Assembly (NCBI RefSeq): GCF_004570325.1
Contig: NZ_SPQO01000003.1
Span: forward strand, 242,091 to 306,090
Reading direction: 5' to 3'
Source of the DNA: Mycobacterium sp. PS03-16
GTDB taxonomy: Bacteria > Actinomycetota > Actinomycetes > Mycobacteriales > Mycobacteriaceae
DNA length: 64,000 bases
In this document: piece by piece, positions 1 to 10,611 of the stretch
Layout: every line of letters begins with the position of its first letter
Position numbering within the stretch: position 1 is the stretch's first letter
Made by a program: the position numbers and the translations under genes
The notes under the pieces: model-generated
What the model saw: the letters and a program-made list of their open reading frames with translations, nothing else
Database searches by the model: none
Told to the model about the DNA's origin: nothing

Positions 1-59
1 TTGAGGAACTGCCCGAGCCGGATGGACTCGTCGCCGATCGACACCTCGTGCACCGCCAT
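1..59 (-). CDS. RNA-binding S4-domain protein, N-terminal fragment
   Basis: Reading leftward from an ATG at 59, the frame stays open to the window edge and encodes about 19 residues beginning [20 protein letters not shown]. The IRLGQFLK segment is typical of the start of small S4-domain RNA-binding proteins of the YaaA/YbcJ type, which bind structured RNA. Only the first residues are in the window, so the family call rests on a short match. The gene is divergent from dinB, and its start lies 33 nt from the preferred dinB start. Confidence 0.5.
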   Translation of the reverse strand, partial: MAVHEVSIGDESIRLGQFL

Positions 60-92
60 GACCGTCAGGCTAACGCCCTAGCATCGGCAGTC

Positions 93-1457
93 GTGGACGC
101 GCGCTGGGTCCTGCACCTGGACATGGACGCCTTCTTCGCGTCGGTCGAGCAGTTGACGCGGCCCACGCTGCGCGGGCGCCCGGTGCTGGTCGGCGGGCTC
201 GGCGGGCGCGGTGTGGTGGCCGGTGCCAGTTACGAGGCCCGCGTGCACGGTGCGCGCTCGGCGATGCCGATGCACCAGGCCCGGCGGCTGGTCGGGGCGC
301 CCGCGGTGGTGCTGCCGCCGCGCGGGGTGGTCTACGGCGTCGCGAGCCGCCGGGTGTTCGACACCGTGCGCACGCTGGTGCCCGTGCTCGAACAGCTGTC
401 GTTCGACGAGGCGTTCGGGGAGCCCGCCGAACTGGCCGGCGTTACCGCCGCGGAGGTGGAGGCGTTCTGCGAGCGGTTGCGGGCGGCGGTGCTGGAGGCA
501 ACCGGCCTGGTGGCGTCGGTGGGGGCGGGGTCGGGTAAACAGCTCGCCAAGATCGCCTCCGGGCTGGCCAAACCGGACGGGATCCGGGTGGTGCGCCGCG
601 ACGAGGAACGCGCGCTGCTCGACGGGCTGCCGGTGCGCAAGCTGTGGGGGATCGGCCCGGTGGCCGAGGACCGCCTGCACCGCCTGGGCATCGAGACCAT
701 CGGCCAGCTCGCCGCCCTGTCGGAGGCGGAGGCCGCCGACGTTCTGGGCGGCACCGTCGGGCCCGCGCTGCACCGGTTGGCGCGCGGCGTGGACGACCGG
801 CCCGTCGCCGAGCGTGCCGAGGCCAAACAGATCAGCGCCGAGTCGACGTTTCCGACCGACCTCATCACGCTCGACCAGTTGCGCGACGCGATCGGGCCCA
901 TCGCCGAGCACGCCCACCGCCGGTTGGCGAAGGACGGCCGGGGTGCGCGGACCGTGACGGTCAAGCTGAAGAAGTCGGATATGAGCACGCTGACCCGGTC
1001 GGCGACCCTGCCGTCGGCGACCACGGATGCGGCGACGCTGGGCGCCACGGCGCGCCGGTTGCTGCTCGACCCGATGGAGATCGGCCCGATCCGCCTGGTC
1101 GGGGTGGGCTTCTCGGGTTTGTCCGAGGTGCGTCAGGAATCGCTGTTCCCCGACCTGGAACTGGTGGCCGACGAGCAGTCGGCGGCCGCGGCGGCGCCGC
1201 CGTCGGTCAGCGAGGTGGCGCAGCGTCCCCCGGCCTGGCGGGTCGGCGACGACGTCGCCCACCCCGACCTCGGCCACGGCTGGATTCAAGGCGCCGGACA
1301 CGGCGTGATGACGGTGCGGTTCGAGACGCGCGGCACCGGACCGGGGCCCGCCCGGACCTTTCCGGACGGTCTGCCCGAGATCACCCGTGCCAACCCGGTG
1401 GACAGCCTGGACTGGCCGGACTACCTGGCGGACCTGACCGCCGAGGAGCCGACTTAG
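93..1457 (+). CDS. dinB: DNA polymerase IV (Y-family)
   Basis: Y-family translesion DNA polymerase, 454 aa from the preferred start; it corresponds to M. tuberculosis DinX (Rv1537). The catalytic motif [13 protein letters not shown] supplies the first metal-binding aspartate, and a second acidic motif, LSFDEAF, follows about 100 residues later. Helix-hairpin-helix DNA-binding and little-finger regions follow, and the C-terminus carries an extra non-catalytic tail of about 80 residues. GTG at 93 is chosen because a TAGCAT -10 box (79-84) sits 8 nt before it, giving a near-leaderless transcript. An upstream in-frame GTG at 48 would overlap the divergent S4 gene. The 3' end overlaps convergent ansA by 4 bp. 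No SOS box is visible in front. Confidence 0.93.
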   Translation: MDARWVLHLDMDAFFASVEQLTRPTLRGRPVLVGGLGGRGVVAGASYEARVHGARSAMPMHQARRLVGAPAVVLPPRGVVYGVASRRVFDTVRTLVPVLEQLSFDEAFGEPAELAGVTAAEVEAFCERLRAAVLEATGLVASVGAGSGKQLAKIASGLAKPDGIRVVRRDEERALLDGLPVRKLWGIGPVAEDRLHRLGIETIGQLAALSEAEAADVLGGTVGPALHRLARGVDDRPVAERAEAKQISAESTFPTDLITLDQLRDAIGPIAEHAHRRLAKDGRGARTVTVKLKKSDMSTLTRSATLPSATTDAATLGATARRLLLDPMEIGPIRLVGVGFSGLSEVRQESLFPDLELVADEQSAAAAAPPSVSEVAQRPPAWRVGDDVAHPDLGHGWIQGAGHGVMTVRFETRGTGPGPARTFPDGLPEITRANPVDSLDWPDYLADLTAEEPT

Positions 1458-2380
1458 GCCCAGCGCCGCAGGGTCTCCTCGACCGGCGCACCGGCCGCCA
1501 GCGCCGCCATCAGCAGAACGCGTGCCTGCGGCGGCCGCAGCCGGGGGACCATCACCGCCCCCGCGTCGACCAGGTCGCGGCCCGGCCCGTAGGCGGGGCT
1601 GACCCGGCCGCCGGGCACCCGGGTGGACACCGCCACCGTGACGCCGTCGGCGCACAGGGCCCGGACGCCGTCGACCACCGCCGGTCCGGCGTTGCCCGCG
1701 CCGAGCGCCTCCAGCACGATCGCGCGGGCCCCGGCGGCCGCGCAGGCGTGCAGGGCGGCGGCGTCCCCGCCGGCGTAGGTGCTGACGATGTCGACGCGCG
1801 GTGCGTGCCGCGCCGACACGTCCCCCAGATACGGCCGCTGCTTGCCTGCGGTGACCGTGAACCGCCCGTCGGTGACCTCGCCGAAGACGGGTCCGTCGAA
1901 CACGTCGAGGCCGCGCGCGGCGGTCTTGTGCAGTCCCAGCGGCTGGCGCACCACGCCGGCGAAGGCGAGCAGCACGCCGCGGCCGTGGGCCGCGGGGGTG
2001 GCCGCGACGGTCAGCGCGTCACGCAGATTCGCGGGGCCGTCGGCGTCGGGCGCGTCGGCGCTGCGCCCTGCGCCGGTCAGCACGACCGGCACGGTGCCCG
2101 CGTAGGTGACCTCGAGCCACAGCGCCGTCTCCTCCATGGTGTCGGTGCCGTGGGTGACCACGATCCCGTCAGCGGTGTCCACGGCCTCGACCGCGGCGCG
2201 GATGCGGTCCCAGTCGGCCGGGCCAAGGGCGGAACTGTCCTTGCGCAGCAGATCGACCACGTCCACGTCCACGTCGAGGCCGGCGGTCAGGTCGGCGCCG
2301 GCGCGGTCGGGCCGGCGGACACCGTCGCTGTCGGTGCTGGTGGCGATCGTGCCGCCGGTGGTGATCACGACGACGCTCAC
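1454..2380 (-). CDS. ansA: L-asparaginase
   Basis: Type I/II bacterial L-asparaginase, 308 aa, hydrolysing asparagine to aspartate and ammonia. The N-terminal TTGGTIA motif carries the nucleophilic threonine, and the second family motif [10 protein letters not shown] supplies the Thr-Asp-Lys triad region. No signal peptide is seen, so a cytoplasmic enzyme is likely, as for Rv1538c. The start is GTG at 2380. On the minus strand an AACAAT -10-like box (forward 2388-2393) lies 7 nt before it, suggesting a leaderless mRNA. It is divergent from lspA with a 43-bp gap and overlaps dinB by 4 bp tail to tail. Confidence 0.93.
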   Translation of the reverse strand: MSVVVITTGGTIATSTDSDGVRRPDRAGADLTAGLDVDVDVVDLLRKDSSALGPADWDRIRAAVEAVDTADGIVVTHGTDTMEETALWLEVTYAGTVPVVLTGAGRSADAPDADGPANLRDALTVAATPAAHGRGVLLAFAGVVRQPLGLHKTAARGLDVFDGPVFGEVTDGRFTVTAGKQRPYLGDVSARHAPRVDIVSTYAGGDAAALHACAAAGARAIVLEALGAGNAGPAVVDGVRALCADGVTVAVSTRVPGGRVSPAYGPGRDLVDAGAVMVPRLRPPQARVLLMAALAAGAPVEETLRRWA

Positions 2381-2423
2381 GTGCGGAATTGTTCCCTACA
2401 TGCGGTTTGGGATGATGGTGGGC

Positions 2424-3014
2424 GTGACCGACGAACCCTCGCCCAAAGCCGAATCCACGTCCGACGCCGCAGACACCGCGGCGGCGGACGTCGACGCGGC
2501 GCCCGCCCCGCGGCGACGGCTCCGCCTGCTGCTGTCGGTCGCGGCCGTGGTGCTGGTGGCCGACATCGTCACCAAGGTGCTGGCCGTCCGGCTGCTGACC
2601 CCGGGCCAGCCGGTGTCGATCATCGGCGACACGGTGACCTGGACGCTGGTCCGCAACTCCGGGGCGGCGTTCTCGATGGCGACCGGCTACACCTGGGTGC
2701 TGACGCTGGTGGCGACGGCCGTGGTGGTGGGAATCGTCTGGATGGGCCGACGGCTGGTGTCCCCGTGGTGGGCGCTCGGGCTGGGCATGATCCTGGGCGG
2801 GGCGACGGGCAACCTCATCGACCGTTTCTTCCGCTCACCCGGCCCGTTGCGCGGCCACGTCGTGGACTTCCTGTCGATCGGTTGGTGGCCGGTGTTCAAC
2901 GTCGCGGACCCGTCCGTGGTCGGCGGGGCGATCCTGCTGGTGGTGCTGTCGTTGTTCGGCTTCGACTTCGACACCGTCGGCCGCCGCCGGCCGGACGACG
3001 AGTCCGCGTCATAG
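2424..3014 (+). CDS. lspA: Lipoprotein signal peptidase II
   Basis: Aspartyl protease of the inner membrane that removes signal peptides from diacylglyceryl-modified prolipoproteins; 196 aa. An Ala/Asp-rich cytoplasmic tail of about 30 residues precedes four membrane segments. Family motifs are visible: [16 protein letters not shown] with catalytic Asp133, and NVADPSVV with catalytic Asp162. GTG at 2424 is preferred, with a GATGAT -10-like box 7 nt before it; ATG at 2400 is an alternative adding 8 residues. The stop codon overlaps the start of the next gene by one base (TAGTG). lgt, which acts one step earlier, also lies in this window at 48967. Confidence 0.92.
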   Translation: MTDEPSPKAESTSDAADTAAADVDAAPAPRRRLRLLLSVAAVVLVADIVTKVLAVRLLTPGQPVSIIGDTVTWTLVRNSGAAFSMATGYTWVLTLVATAVVVGIVWMGRRLVSPWWALGLGMILGGATGNLIDRFFRSPGPLRGHVVDFLSIGWWPVFNVADPSVVGGAILLVVLSLFGFDFDTVGRRRPDDESAS

Positions 3015-3943
3015 TGACCATCCGATCGATGCCGGTCCCGGAGGGACTGGGCGGGATGCGTGTGGACGCCGGGCTGTCGCGGCTGCTCGGGCTGTCGCGG
3101 ACGGCGGCGGCCGCGCTGGCCGAGGAGGGCGGGGTCGACGTCGACGGCGTGCGCGCAGGCAAGTCGGACCGGCTGACGGCGGGCGCCTGGCTGGAGGTCC
3201 GGCTGCCCGAGGCGCCGCCGCCGGTGGAGAACACCCCGGTCGACATCGAGGGCATGGCGATCCTGTACTCCGACGACGACATCGTCGCCGTGGACAAGCC
3301 GCCGGGGGTGGCGGCACACGCCACGGTCGGCTGGCACGGCCCGACGGTGCTCGGTGGGCTGGCCGCCGCGGGGTTCCGGATCAGCACGTCGGGCATCCAC
3401 GAACGGCAGGGCATCGTGCACCGGCTGGACGTCGGCACCTCGGGGGTGATGGTGGTGGCGCTCTCGGAGCGGGCCTACACCGTGCTCAAGCGGGCGTTCA
3501 AACAGCGCACCGTCGACAAGCGCTACCACGCACTGGTGCAGGGCCATCCGGATCCGAGCAGCGGCACCATCGACGCCCCGATCGGACGCCACCGCGGGCA
3601 CGACTGGAAGTTCGCCGTCACCGAGAACGGCAGGCACAGCATCACCCACTACGACACCATCGAGGCGTTCCAGGCGGCCAGCCTGCTCGACATCGAACTG
3701 GAGACCGGCCGCACCCACCAGATCCGCGTCCACTTCGCGGCGTTGCACCATCCGTGCTGCGGTGACCTCACCTACGGCGCCGACCCGACGCTGGCCAGGA
3801 AACTCGACCTGGAACGGCAGTGGCTGCACGCCCGGTCGCTGGCGTTCGCGCACCCGGCCGACGGCAGGCGCATGGAGATCACCAGTCCGTACCCGGCTGA
3901 CCTGCAGCACGCCCTGGACGTGCTGCGGCACCACGCCCGGTGA
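3014..3943 (+). CDS. rluD: RluA-family 23S rRNA pseudouridine synthase
   Basis: RluA/RluD-family pseudouridine synthase of 309 aa, converting uridine to pseudouridine in rRNA. The N-terminus carries an S4 RNA-binding domain (about residues 15-75). The catalytic motif HRLDVGTSG contains Asp139, and the family motif [10 protein letters not shown] follows near residue 235. It corresponds to Rv1540. GTG at 3014 overlaps the lspA stop by one base, so translational coupling is likely. The target position is inferred from RluD-type homologues and is not shown by the sequence, hence moderate certainty on the symbol. The end overlaps rarD by 4 bp. Confidence 0.88.
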   Translation: MTIRSMPVPEGLGGMRVDAGLSRLLGLSRTAAAALAEEGGVDVDGVRAGKSDRLTAGAWLEVRLPEAPPPVENTPVDIEGMAILYSDDDIVAVDKPPGVAAHATVGWHGPTVLGGLAAAGFRISTSGIHERQGIVHRLDVGTSGVMVVALSERAYTVLKRAFKQRTVDKRYHALVQGHPDPSSGTIDAPIGRHRGHDWKFAVTENGRHSITHYDTIEAFQAASLLDIELETGRTHQIRVHFAALHHPCCGDLTYGADPTLARKLDLERQWLHARSLAFAHPADGRRMEITSPYPADLQHALDVLRHHAR

Positions 3944-4875
3944 CCGACCGCCGCCGCAGCGGTCTGCTGTTCGGCACCGGCGCCTACGTCTGGTGGGGGC
4001 TGTGCCCCGGATTCTTCCTGCTGCTGTTGCCCGCCGGTTCGCTGGAGATCCTCGCCCACCGCATCGTCTGGAGCTTCCTGTTCCTGATGCTGATCCTCGC
4101 GGTCGCGCGGCGCCTCGGTGACCTGCGCCGGCTCAGCGGCCGGACGTGGCTGCAGCTGCTGGCGGCCTCGGCGCTGGTGTCGGCGAACTGGGGCGTGTAC
4201 ATCTACGCGGTCACCCACGAGCACGTGGTCGACGCGGCGCTGGGCTACTTCATCAACCCGCTGATCAGCGTCGCGCTGGGTGTGCTGGTGTTCCGCGAGC
4301 GGATCAACCGGTGGCAGCAGGGGGCGCTGCTGCTCGCGATCGCGGCGGTGGCCGTGCTCACCGTGGAGGTCGGCACACCGCCCTACATCGCGTTCGCGCT
4401 GGCCCTGTCGTGGGGGTTCTACGGCCTGGTGAAGAAGGTGGTGACGGCCGACCCCCGGGTCAGCGTCGCGGTCGAGACGCTGATCGCGCTGCCGATCGCG
4501 GGCGGCTACCTGGTCGTGCTGGCGGTGACCGGCCAGGGGCACTTCCTGTCGGCCGGGACGGGCCACGCTGCGCTGCTCATGCTGGCCGGTCCGGTCACCG
4601 CGATTCCCCTGCTGCTGTTCGCGGCCGCCGCGCAGCGGCTCCCGCTGGTGACGCTGGGCCTGCTGTTCTACATCAACCCCGCATTGCAGATGGCCTGGGG
4701 AGTGGTGGTCGGACAAGAGCCGATGCCGGTCGGCCGGTGGATCGGCTTCGCGCTCATCTGGGTGGCGCTGGCGCTGCTGGCCGTGGACGCGGTCCGCGGG
4801 CGCGGGTCCGCCCGGGCCGCCGCGCAGCGGTCCGCCGCGGCCGCCGAGCGCCCGTGTGGCAAAGATTGTGGTTAG
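3940..4875 (+). CDS. rarD: RarD-type EamA/DMT-superfamily transporter
   Basis: Integral membrane protein of 311 aa with about ten hydrophobic segments, the size and layout of two repeated EamA units in drug/metabolite transporters. The opening [15 protein letters not shown] and the internal [12 protein letters not shown] match the RarD (chloramphenicol-sensitive) subfamily. The substrate is not known for this family and cannot be read from the sequence. It starts with GTG overlapping the pseudouridine synthase stop (GTGA), so it belongs to the lspA transcription unit. Confidence 0.85.
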   Translation: MTDRRRSGLLFGTGAYVWWGLCPGFFLLLLPAGSLEILAHRIVWSFLFLMLILAVARRLGDLRRLSGRTWLQLLAASALVSANWGVYIYAVTHEHVVDAALGYFINPLISVALGVLVFRERINRWQQGALLLAIAAVAVLTVEVGTPPYIAFALALSWGFYGLVKKVVTADPRVSVAVETLIALPIAGGYLVVLAVTGQGHFLSAGTGHAALLMLAGPVTAIPLLLFAAAAQRLPLVTLGLLFYINPALQMAWGVVVGQEPMPVGRWIGFALIWVALALLAVDAVRGRGSARAAAQRSAAAAERPCGKDCG

Positions 4876-4985
4876 TAGTGCTACTGGTTTCACCAGCGGT
4901 CCTGGGTCGGACCGTCGGCACCGGCAACGCCACACCGGTCCTTGCGTTTGCCGGATAGCCGGTTGCCAGACGTGCAGCTATGTCC

Positions 4986-4991
4986 TAACGT
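4986..4991 (+). promoter_or_regulatory. Predicted -10 box of the TetR gene
   Basis: TAACGT, matching TANNNT, lies 7 nt before the GTG at 4999. This is the spacing expected for a leaderless mycobacterial mRNA. No clear operator is seen in the 123 bp between rarD and this gene apart from a weak AGTAG/CTACT dyad at 4874-4885. Confidence 0.5.
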
Positions 4992-4998
4992 TTGCTAC

Positions 4999-5670
4999 GT
5001 GCAGCGCAGAGGCCGTACTTCCTCGGTATCGCGCGCTCGCGGCCGCCCGGTCGGCGCCGATTCGGCCCGCACCCGCAAGCTGATCGTGCGCGCCGCCCGC
5101 GAGGTGGTCAACGAGCGCGGGTACTCGGGTATGACGTTTCAGGCCATCGCCAAACGCACCGAGTTGAGCAGGCCGACGCTGCACTACTACTTCGCCACCC
5201 GCGACGAGGTGTTCGAGGCGCTGCTCGACGAGGCGCGCGACCTCATCGAGCACTGCGCCGGCCGATCATTGCGATCGGACACCTTGCTCGAACGGCTCTC
5301 GGCATTCGTCGCCGCGGTCGGGGAGGTGGACGCGCGGGATCCGTCGATCATGCCGTTCCTCATCAGCGCCCGCCTCGAATGGGGCCGCAACCCCGAGCTG
5401 CAGTCGGTGACCGCCTCGCCGGTTCAGCACTTCCTGATGCGGCTGGTGTCGGATGCGGTCCGTCGCGACGAGTTGGCGCCGGACACCGATTGCGACGCCG
5501 TCGTCGACATGCTGCACGTCATCCTCTACGGGATGGCGTTCTACGCCGGCTACACCGGCGGCGGCAGCGAGCTCACCACGATTGCCAAGCAACTCATCGA
5601 ACTGTTTGCGCACGGGCTGGTGACCGAGAATCCCGACGGGCGCCGCACCGGGTCGGCGCAGCCGCGGTGA
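4999..5670 (+). CDS. TetR-family transcriptional regulator
   Basis: A 223-aa one-component regulator. The N-terminal helix-turn-helix is clear (about residues 20-65): GYSGMTFQAIAKRTELSRP followed by the TLHYYFATRDEVFEALL block typical of TetR proteins. The C-terminal ligand-binding half is unspecific. GTG at 4999 is chosen because a TAACGT -10 box lies 7 nt upstream. It stands between rarD and dnaE1 on the same strand, so its target may be itself or rarD, but nothing in the sequence proves this. Confidence 0.85.
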   Translation: MQRRGRTSSVSRARGRPVGADSARTRKLIVRAAREVVNERGYSGMTFQAIAKRTELSRPTLHYYFATRDEVFEALLDEARDLIEHCAGRSLRSDTLLERLSAFVAAVGEVDARDPSIMPFLISARLEWGRNPELQSVTASPVQHFLMRLVSDAVRRDELAPDTDCDAVVDMLHVILYGMAFYAGYTGGGSELTTIAKQLIELFAHGLVTENPDGRRTGSAQPR

Positions 5671-5723
5671 CGGATCCGGCAGACACGGGACGCGACACGC
5701 CGAACCGTGTCGGTGGGCGGCCA

Positions 5724-5729
5724 TAGACT
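5724..5729 (+). promoter_or_regulatory. Predicted -10 box of dnaE1
   Basis: TAGACT matches TANNNT and ends 9 nt before the dnaE1 ATG at 5739, predicting a 5' untranslated region of only a few bases. No Shine-Dalgarno sequence precedes the ATG, which fits a leaderless or near-leaderless message. Confidence 0.55.
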
Positions 5730-5738
5730 GGCCACCCT

Positions 5739-8700
5739 ATGAGCGGTTCGGAGTCGCGGTCTACGGGGTCATCGGGATCATTCGTGCATCTGCACAACCA
5801 CACCGAGTACTCGATGCTCGATGGGGCCGCGAAGGTGAAACCGCTGCTCGCCGAGGCGCAGCGGCTCGAGATGTCCGCGATCGGGATGACCGACCACGGC
5901 AACATGTTCGGTGCCAGCGAGTTCTACAACGCGGCCACCGACGCCGGGATCAAGCCCATCATCGGGATCGAGGCGTACATCGCGCCGGCGTCGCGGTTCG
6001 AGACCAAACGCGTGCTGTGGGGCGATCCCAGCCAGAAGAGCGACGACGTGTCGGGCAGCGGGTCCTACACGCACATGACGATGGTCGCCGAGAACGCGAC
6101 CGGGCTGCGCAACCTGTTCAAACTGTCGTCGCTGGCCTCCTTCGAGGGGCAGCTCGGCAAGTGGGCGCGGATGGACGCCGAGATCATCGCCGAGCACGCC
6201 GAGGGCATCATCGCCACCACCGGCTGCCCGTCCGGCGAGGTACAGACGCGGCTGCGGCTGGGGCACCAGCGGGAGGCGTTGGAGGCCGCCGCCAAGTGGC
6301 GGGAGATCTTCGGGCCGGACAACTTCTTCCTCGAGCTGATGGACCACGGGCTCGACATCGAGCGCCGCGTCCGCGAAGGGCTGCTCGAGGTCGGCCGCAA
6401 GCTGGGTATCCCGCCGCTGGCCACCAACGACTGCCACTACGTCACGCGCGACGCCTCGCAGAACCACGAGGCGCTGCTGTGCATCCAGACCGGTAAGACA
6501 CTCTCGGACCCCACCCGCTTCAAATTCGACGGCGACGGCTACTACCTGAAGTCGGCGGCCGAGATGCGCGCGCTGTGGGATGGACAGGTGCCCGGCGCCT
6601 GTGATTCGACGCTGCTCATCGCCGAGCGGGTGTCGTCCTACGCCGACGTGTGGGAGCCGCGCGACCGGATGCCGATCTTCCCGGTGCCCGACGGCCACGA
6701 TCAGGCGTCGTGGCTGCACCACGAGGTGATGGCCGGTCTGGAGCGACGGTTCCCGGGCGCTGTCGGGTCGGATTACATCGAGCGCGCCGAGTACGAGATC
6801 AAGGTCATCTGCGACAAGGGCTTTCCGTCCTACTTCCTGATCGTGGCCGACCTGATCAACTACGCGAAGTCGGTCGACATCCGGGTCGGGCCCGGACGCG
6901 GGTCGGCCGCCGGTTCGCTGGTGGCCTACGCGCTGGGCATCACGAACATCGACCCGATCCCGCACGGGCTGCTGTTCGAGCGGTTCCTCAACCCGGAGCG
7001 TCCGTCGGCGCCCGACATCGACATCGACTTCGACGACCGCCGCCGCGGAGAGATGCTGCGCTACGCCGCCAACAAGTGGGGCAGCGACCGGGTCGCCCAG
7101 GTCATCACGTTCGGCACCATCAAAACCAAGGCGGCGCTGAAGGATTCGGCGCGGGTGCACTACGGGCAGCCCGGGTTCGCGATCGCCGACCGTATCACCA
7201 AGGCGCTGCCGCCGCCGATCATGGCGAAGGACATCCCGGTGTCGGGCATCACCGACCCGAACCACGAGCGGTACAAGGAAGCCGCCGAGGTCCGCGCGCT
7301 GATCGACACCGACCCCGATGTGCGCACGATCTACGAGACCGCCCGGGGGTTGGAGGGTCTGGTCCGCAACGCCGGTGTGCACGCGTGCGCGGTGATCATG
7401 AGCTCCGAGCCACTGATCGACGCGATCCCGCTGTGGCGGCGCCCGCAGGACGGTGCGGTGATCACCGGCTGGGACTACCCGTCGTGTGAGGCCATCGGCC
7501 TGCTGAAGATGGACTTCCTCGGCCTGCGGAACCTCACGATCATCGGCGACTGCATCGAGAACATCAAGGCCAACCGCGGTATCGACCTGGACCTCGAATC
7601 GCTGCCGCTGGACGACCCGAAGGCCTACGAGCTGCTCGGCCGTGGCGACACGCTCGGGGTGTTCCAGCTCGACGGCGGGCCGATGCGCGACCTGCTGCGC
7701 CGCATGCAGCCCACCGAGTTCAACGACATCGTCGCGGTGCTGGCGTTGTACCGGCCGGGGCCGATGGGCATGAACGCTCACAACGACTACGCCGACCGCA
7801 AGAACGGCCGCCAGGCGATCAAGCCCATCCACCCCGAGCTCGAGGAGCCGCTCAAGGACATCCTCGCCGAGACCTACGGCCTGATCGTCTACCAAGAGCA
7901 GATCATGTTCATCGCGCAGAAGGTCGCCTCCTACACGATGGGCAAGGCCGACGCGCTGCGAAAAGCCATGGGCAAGAAGAAGCTCGAGGTGCTCGAGGCG
8001 GAGTACAAGGGCTTCCACGAGGGCATGACCGCCAACGGGTTCTCGGAGAAGGCCGTCAAGGCGCTGTGGGACACCATCCTCCCGTTCGCCGGGTACGCGT
8101 TCAACAAGTCGCACGCCGCCGGCTACGGGCTCGTGTCGTACTGGACGGCCTACCTCAAGGCGAACTATCCGGCCGAGTACATGGCGGGCCTGCTCACCTC
8201 GGTCGGTGACGACAAGGACAAGGCCGCGGTGTACCTGGCGGACTGCCGCCGTCTCGGCATCACCGTCCTGCCGCCCGACGTCAACGAGTCGGTGCAGAAT
8301 TTCGCCTCGGTCGGCAACGACATCCGCTTCGGTCTGGGTGCCGTCCGCAACGTGGGCTCGAATGTGGTTGCCTCGCTGGTCAACACGCGCACCGAGAAGG
8401 GCAAGTACACCGACTTCTCGGACTACCTCAACAAGATCGACATCGCCGCCTGCAACAAGAAGGTGACGGAGTCGCTGATCAAGGCCGGCGCCTTCGACTC
8501 GCTGGGGCATCCCCGTAAGGGGCTGTTCCTGGTGCACACCGACGCGGTGGATTCGGTGCTGGGCACCAAGAAGGCCGAGGCGATGGGGCAGTTCGACCTG
8601 TTCGGCGGCGCGGATACCGCAACCGATGCGGTGTTCACGATCAAGGTGCCCGACGAGGAGTGGGAGGACAAGCACAAGCTCGCCCTCGAACGCGAGATGC

Positions 8701-9299
8701 TCGGGCTGTACGTGTCCGGGCATCCGCTCAACGGGGTGGCGCACCTGCTGGCCAACCAGGTCGACACCCAGATCCCGGCGATCCTCGACGGCGATGTCGC
8801 CAACGATGCGCAGGTCCTCGTCGGTGGCATCCTGGCCTCGGTGAACCGGCGGGTGAACAAGAACGGGTTGCCCTGGGCCTCAGCGCAACTCGAGGACCTG
8901 ACCGGCGGCATCGAGGTCCTGTTCTTCCCGCAGACGTACTCGCTGTTCGGCGGCGAGATCGCCGACGACGTCGTGGTGCTGGTCAAGGCCAAGGTCGCGG
9001 CCCGCGACGACCGCATCGCGTTGATCGCCCATGAACTGGTGGTCCCCGACTTCTCCAGCGCGCAGGCCGACCGGCCGCTGGCGGTCAGCCTGCCCACCCG
9101 TCAGTGCACGGTCGACAAGGTCAGCGCGCTCAAGCAGGTGCTGGCCAACCATCCCGGCACTTCACAGGTGCATCTGCGGCTGATCAGCGGGGAGCGGATC
9201 ACCACGCTGGAACTCGATCAGTCGCTGCGGGTGACGCCGTCCTCGGCCCTCATGGGTGATCTCAAGGCGCTGCTCGGTCCCGGCTGCCTGGGCGGGTAG
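5739..9299 (+). CDS. dnaE1: DNA polymerase III alpha subunit (replicative)
   Basis: C-family replicative polymerase of 1186 aa, the length expected for mycobacterial DnaE1 (Rv1547). The N-terminal PHP domain has intact metal-ligand motifs ([27 protein letters not shown]). In mycobacteria this domain is known to provide the proofreading exonuclease. The polymerase active site shows PDIDIDF with Asp426 and Asp428, and the third aspartate in [10 protein letters not shown] (Asp592). A helix-hairpin-helix region ([15 protein letters not shown]) and an OB-fold toward the C-terminus follow. It works with the beta clamp at the fork in the cytoplasm. Its last 38 bp overlap the convergent gene on the other strand. 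Confidence 0.98.
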   Translation: MSGSESRSTGSSGSFVHLHNHTEYSMLDGAAKVKPLLAEAQRLEMSAIGMTDHGNMFGASEFYNAATDAGIKPIIGIEAYIAPASRFETKRVLWGDPSQKSDDVSGSGSYTHMTMVAENATGLRNLFKLSSLASFEGQLGKWARMDAEIIAEHAEGIIATTGCPSGEVQTRLRLGHQREALEAAAKWREIFGPDNFFLELMDHGLDIERRVREGLLEVGRKLGIPPLATNDCHYVTRDASQNHEALLCIQTGKTLSDPTRFKFDGDGYYLKSAAEMRALWDGQVPGACDSTLLIAERVSSYADVWEPRDRMPIFPVPDGHDQASWLHHEVMAGLERRFPGAVGSDYIERAEYEIKVICDKGFPSYFLIVADLINYAKSVDIRVGPGRGSAAGSLVAYALGITNIDPIPHGLLFERFLNPERPSAPDIDIDFDDRRRGEMLRYAANKWGSDRVAQVITFGTIKTKAALKDSARVHYGQPGFAIADRITKALPPPIMAKDIPVSGITDPNHERYKEAAEVRALIDTDPDVRTIYETARGLEGLVRNAGVHACAVIMSSEPLIDAIPLWRRPQDGAVITGWDYPSCEAIGLLKMDFLGLRNLTIIGDCIENIKANRGIDLDLESLPLDDPKAYELLGRGDTLGVFQLDGGPMRDLLRRMQPTEFNDIVAVLALYRPGPMGMNAHNDYADRKNGRQAIKPIHPELEEPLKDILAETYGLIVYQEQIMFIAQKVASYTMGKADALRKAMGKKKLEVLEAEYKGFHEGMTANGFSEKAVKALWDTILPFAGYAFNKSHAAGYGLVSYWTAYLKANYPAEYMAGLLTSVGDDKDKAAVYLADCRRLGITVLPPDVNESVQNFASVGNDIRFGLGAVRNVGSNVVASLVNTRTEKGKYTDFSDYLNKIDIAACNKKVTESLIKAGAFDSLGHPRKGLFLVHTDAVDSVLGTKKAEAMGQFDLFGGADTATDAVFTIKVPDEEWEDKHKLALEREMLGLYVSGHPLNGVAHLLANQVDTQIPAILDGDVANDAQVLVGGILASVNRRVNKNGLPWASAQLEDLTGGIEVLFFPQTYSLFGGEIADDVVVLVKAKVAARDDRIALIAHELVVPDFSSAQADRPLAVSLPTRQCTVDKVSALKQVLANHPGTSQVHLRLISGERITTLELDQSLRVTPSSALMGDLKALLGPGCLGG

Positions 9300-10062
9300 G
9301 CCCGGTCCGCCACGGCTCTTCGTTGTGCCGGCGACGGGCGGCTTCCGCGTCGCGGTCCCTGGCCCAGTACTCTTCGAACCTCTCGCCGGGATGGGCGTTG
9401 GGGATGCGGTTCATGATGCGGCTGAACCACGCCGGCGGGGTGGCCGGATCCCACTGCGGTACTACGATGCTCAGCGAGTAGAGCGTCCGCAGCGCCACGA
9501 ACACGCCGAAGAACGTCGACGGCGCCCCGGTGACCGCGACGCCGAGCAGCCCGAACACGAGCGTGAAATGCACGACGCCGATGCGGGTCAACCCGCGCTG
9601 CGTGGTCTGTTCCAGCGCGTGGAAGGACCAGTTGCGCAGCCGGGGCAGATCGACGCAGGCATCGACGAGCAGGAACAGCAGCACCAGTGCGCAACCCGAG
9701 GCGACACTGCGGCCGTCGACCGCGGCGAGGCGACCCTCACCGTTGTGGTCGAGCAGTACGAGCAGCACCGCGAGGAAGACTCCGTGTGCCGCCGTGAACA
9801 CCAGGCTGGCGGTGAGGAAGCCCCGCAGGAAGGAGTTGCGCCGGTTACCGCGTCCGGACGCCGGCGCCCGGTAGCGGAAGTGTCCTCGCCGTGGGCTCAC
9901 CCGCTGATGAACAGCGATGCGGAGCCCGATCAGCAGGCAGCCGGCGAACGTCTCGAACCAGTAGACCACCAGCGTGGTGCCCGCCGACCAGTCGGCGAGG
10001 AACCACCCAACCCCGGGCACCGCGATGACGGCGACCTGGATCAGGCCGTGGATCTTCCGCAC
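9262..10062 (-). CDS. DUF6498-type membrane protein
   Basis: A 266-aa protein with about five to six hydrophobic segments. The motif LVVYWFET near residue 35 resembles proteins grouped as DUF6498, whose function is unknown. The C-terminal 40 residues are charged (Arg/Glu) and probably cytoplasmic. It begins with GTG at 10062, 57 nt downstream of the PPOX-family gene on the same strand, so the two may share a transcript. Its 3' end runs 38 bp into dnaE1 on the opposite strand. No function is proposed. Confidence 0.65.
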   Translation of the reverse strand: MRKIHGLIQVAVIAVPGVGWFLADWSAGTTLVVYWFETFAGCLLIGLRIAVHQRVSPRRGHFRYRAPASGRGNRRNSFLRGFLTASLVFTAAHGVFLAVLLVLLDHNGEGRLAAVDGRSVASGCALVLLFLLVDACVDLPRLRNWSFHALEQTTQRGLTRIGVVHFTLVFGLLGVAVTGAPSTFFGVFVALRTLYSLSIVVPQWDPATPPAWFSRIMNRIPNAHPGERFEEYWARDRDAEAARRRHNEEPWRTGPTRPGSRDRAAP

Positions 10063-10119
10063 TCGTCGAGTGTGTCCGCCACCGCGGCGGAATGGCGGCC
10101 GACACGGCCACCGGAGCGG

Positions 10120-10557
10120 CTAGAGGTCCACCCGCACGATGGCGCTGTCGTCCCAGACCCCGCAGTCGTGGGCCTTGCGCCACTTCTCGCGCCACGACAG
10201 CCCGCTGTGCACGTTGCGCACGCCGGGGATCCGCAGCAACGGCAGGATGTTGTACTGCCAGCCGTAGCGTCGGTGCAGCGCCCGGTTGGCGTCCTCGGCG
10301 TCGCGGCCGGCGAGAACGACCGCGCGGCCCGTGAGCGTCGGCGCGTCGTCACGGACCCGGCCGCGGTGATCGCACACCCGGACCTCCACGCGTGGATCGC
10401 GGGTGACGCGCGCGGTCTTCGGGCCGCGTTTGGTGCGGAACACCAGCGTGGTGCCGTCGAGATGGAACCAGATCGGGGTGTCGACCGGGGTGCCGTCGCG
10501 GCGGTACGACCGCAACTGGGCGTAACGCGACCGGTCCAACTCTGTGAGGGTGTCCAT
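10120..10557 (-). CDS. PPOX-class F420/FMN-dependent oxidoreductase (split beta-barrel)
   Basis: A 145-aa split-barrel flavoprotein resembling the TIGR03666 / Rv2061c family of F420-binding PPOX-class enzymes. Supporting segments are YRRDGTPVDTPIWF near the start, the strand-rich centre with FRTKRGPKTARV, and the WREKWRKAHDCGVWDD end. The substrate is unknown. ATG at 10557 is preferred; GTG at 10569 would lie inside a likely -10 element. It is divergent from a MerR gene, and the MerR-type operator is placed as if to activate this gene. DUF6498 follows downstream. Confidence 0.8.
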   Translation of the reverse strand: MDTLTELDRSRYAQLRSYRRDGTPVDTPIWFHLDGTTLVFRTKRGPKTARVTRDPRVEVRVCDHRGRVRDDAPTLTGRAVVLAGRDAEDANRALHRRYGWQYNILPLLRIPGVRNVHSGLSWREKWRKAHDCGVWDDSAIVRVDL

Positions 10558-10563
10558 GCGACC

Positions 10564-10594
10564 AGTCAACGACTTAGAGTTGACTCGAAGTCAA
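10564..10594 (-). promoter_or_regulatory. MerR-type promoter and operator
   Basis: A 22-bp near-perfect dyad (10571-10592) has half-sites GACTT-a-GAGT and ACTC-g-AAGTC around a TG centre. Read leftward, it is flanked by two TTGACT hexamers (forward 10589-10594 and 10564-10569) separated by 19 bp. Long 19-bp spacers with a dyad between -35 and -10 are the hallmark of promoters remodelled by MerR activators. The second TTGACT is a poor -10, but it lies 6 nt before the ATG at 10557. On the plus strand the same operator lies about 20 nt before the MerR gene, so autoregulation is also likely. Confidence 0.6.
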
Positions 10595-10611
10595 GGGGCG
10601 CAGGAGGCACG

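Noticed and set aside
644..3013. Very long open frame running into the pseudouridine synthase gene
   Set aside because: It passes through dinB, ansA and lspA in the wrong frame. The Arg/Gly/Pro-rich translation is a GC-shadow; only the part from 3014 matches a family.
4874..4885. AGTAG-TG-CTACT dyad between rarD and the TetR gene
   Set aside because: The arms are only 5 bp and it is about 100 bp from the predicted promoter, too weak to call an operator.
5778..8744. 988-codon frame antisense to dnaE1
   Set aside because: The translation is His/Arg/Val-rich without any domain, as expected opposite a high-GC gene. dnaE1 is unambiguous.
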